The notes under the pieces: generated by a model
Told to the model about the DNA's origin: nothing
What the model saw: only the letters and a program-made list of their open reading frames with translations
Databases searched by the model: none
Assembly: GCA_016880595.1 (NCBI GenBank)
Contig: JAEHDC010000022.1
Coordinates: 1 to 13,340 of the forward strand
Direction: 5' to 3'
Source: Candidatus Saccharimonadota bacterium
GTDB taxonomy: Bacteria > Patescibacteriota > Saccharimonadia > Saccharimonadales > EFPC-124
Length of the DNA: 13,340 bases
Part shown: one piece after another, positions 12,600 through 13,340 of the stretch
Layout of the letters: each line of letters starts with the position of its first letter
Numbering within the stretch: the first letter of the stretch is position 1
Program-made: the position numbers and the translations under genes

Positions 12600-13340
12600 T
12601 TACTCCGTTGTTATTAGGCGATACCAGCTGCCATTATTGAAAGAGCCTGATCTTGTATTGCTGGCCATAGGTGCGCGTGTGCCGTAAGAGGCTTCGGCAA
12701 GATCTCCATTGAAACCCTCGACCTGGCCGACATATAGATAGGTGTGTTCTGCTTCGTTTTGTACCCATACGTCGCCAGGTTGTAGATCAGCTGTGCTTGA
12801 AGCGGTGAACTTATAATATTTTTCTGGGTGTTCTTCTAGGTATTTTTTTTGGTAGTCTACTTCCCCTTCATAGCTGTTGTATTCTGGATCTGCGCCGCTA
12901 TCTCTCATTACGCGCGTCACGAAAGCGCCACAGTCAACACCATGCATATAGCCTACATACTCACCGTTCGCTTCGGCGGCAGTAATTGCTGCGGCATAAG
13001 CAGGTGTTCTTTCTATGTAATATTTACCCTTAAAATCTGGCCATGCATAAGTTGTCGCTACCTCAACTATTGTTCCAGAAGCAGCGCCAGAACATTGGTT
13101 AGCAGATGTGCCTGTGGCTGATTCTCCGCCGGTAACAGAGATTGGTAATGCTACTGCTGGTGAGGAATCGTAGAGCTTGTCGATTATCTGCTGCGCTGTA
13201 TCAAGACGTGTTCTGTATGCGTCTGGATAGCCTGATCTTTGAACTGCTTGAGCAGCATCATTTGGGTCCATAGTTTCCCAGCCGTCAATGTTTTGCAGTC
13301 CTTTTTTAAGTGCCCCGGGGTTCACTAGGTCGGATGGCAG
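12600..13340 (-). CDS. Secreted peptidoglycan hydrolase, lysozyme-like end plus NlpC/P60-like domain (5' end off window)
   Basis: The frame has no stop up to the window edge and reads LPSDLVNPGALKKGL there, so the GTG at 13325 is probably not the true start. The first about 50 visible residues (GWETMDPNDAAQAVQRSGYPDAY) resemble the end of phage tail-tip lysozyme-like domains, which I associate with TM7 cell-wall enzymes (from memory). A Ser/Thr/Gly linker (55-82) leads to an NlpC/P60 or CHAP-like cysteine peptidase fold. Its likely catalytic Cys132 is in GVDCGAFVTRVMRD (codon 12932-12930) and the likely His194 in EHTYLYVG (codon 12746-12744), after LQPGDVWV, a typical strand motif (numbering from 13325). 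Such enzymes cut muropeptide bonds. It may remodel its own wall or open a partner's. Complete to TAA 12602-12600. Confidence 0.82.
   Translation of the reverse strand: MPSDLVNPGALKKGLQNIDGWETMDPNDAAQAVQRSGYPDAYRTRLDTAQQIIDKLYDSSPAVALPISVTGGESATGTSANQCSGAASGTIVEVATTYAWPDFKGKYYIERTPAYAAAITAAEANGEYVGYMHGVDCGAFVTRVMRDSGADPEYNSYEGEVDYQKKYLEEHPEKYYKFTASSTADLQPGDVWVQNEAEHTYLYVGQVEGFNGDLAEASYGTRAPMASNTRSGSFNNGSWYRLITTE

Noticed and set aside
13323..13325. GTG 13325 as the true start of the NlpC/P60-like gene
   Set aside because: The frame stays open to the window edge, there is no export signal after the GTG, and a lysozyme-like part appears to begin further upstream.
1..13340. tRNA, rRNA, insertion sequence or CRISPR array
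   Set aside because: Reading both strands I saw no cloverleaf-like tRNA with a CCA end, no rRNA motifs, no transposase-like protein with terminal repeats and no regular repeat-spacer pattern.

Overview
The window reads as the replication-origin region of a small-genome, probably monoderm bacterium. I infer a Candidate Phyla Radiation organism, most likely Candidatus Saccharibacteria (TM7). Supporting signs are the compact core genes (a Jag/KhpB without the Jag-N domain, a YidC without signal peptide or lipobox), the secreted lysozyme-like plus NlpC/P60-like protein with an 'AAQAVQRSGYPDAY' segment of a kind I associate with TM7, and UGA used as an ordinary stop (recF, GT2), which argues against the recoded CPR lineages. 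The taxonomic call is inference; the origin synteny is directly visible.

Layout. Positions 1-3861 hold a cell-surface polysaccharide locus. An ABC exporter pair lies on the minus strand: the permease, then an ATP-binding subunit with a Wzt-like C-terminal extension that runs off the left edge. A GT2 and a GT4 glycosyltransferase are divergently transcribed on the plus strand. Positions 3862-4088 are a convergent, AT-rich gap with small repeats. Positions 4089-6059 hold the minus-strand run rpmH-rnpA-yidC-jag. Positions 6060-6288 are the first half of the origin, with one perfect and three near-perfect DnaA boxes. dnaA, dnaN and recF follow on the plus strand (6289-10118). The dnaA-dnaN gap (7660-7925) is packed with degenerate DnaA boxes. 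It ends in two tandem boxes, a short GC step, a CTA trinucleotide run and an AT-rich tract, matching the DnaA-trio unwinding element known from Bacillus subtilis. The origin therefore looks bipartite.

Positions 10206-13340 hold a minus-strand gene set that looks like an envelope module. It contains a secreted lysozyme-like/NlpC-P60 protein (5' end outside the window), a single-pass membrane protein with a PEGA-like domain, and a large anchored surface protein with a ZU5-like beta domain and a four-cysteine C-terminal domain, closed by a strong intrinsic terminator. The signal anchor of the surface protein is in a different reading frame from its body. A canonical -1 slippery heptamer, TTTAAAA, lies in phase in the overlap, so the gene is frameshifted by mutation, by assembly error or by programming.

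How the parts work together: DnaA acts on both origin halves and loads replication with the DnaN clamp, while RecF serves gap repair. RpmH, RnpA, YidC and KhpB cover ribosome, RNase P, membrane insertion and RNA binding. The flanking gene sets build and remodel the cell surface, which in TM7 epibionts is the interface with the host cell.
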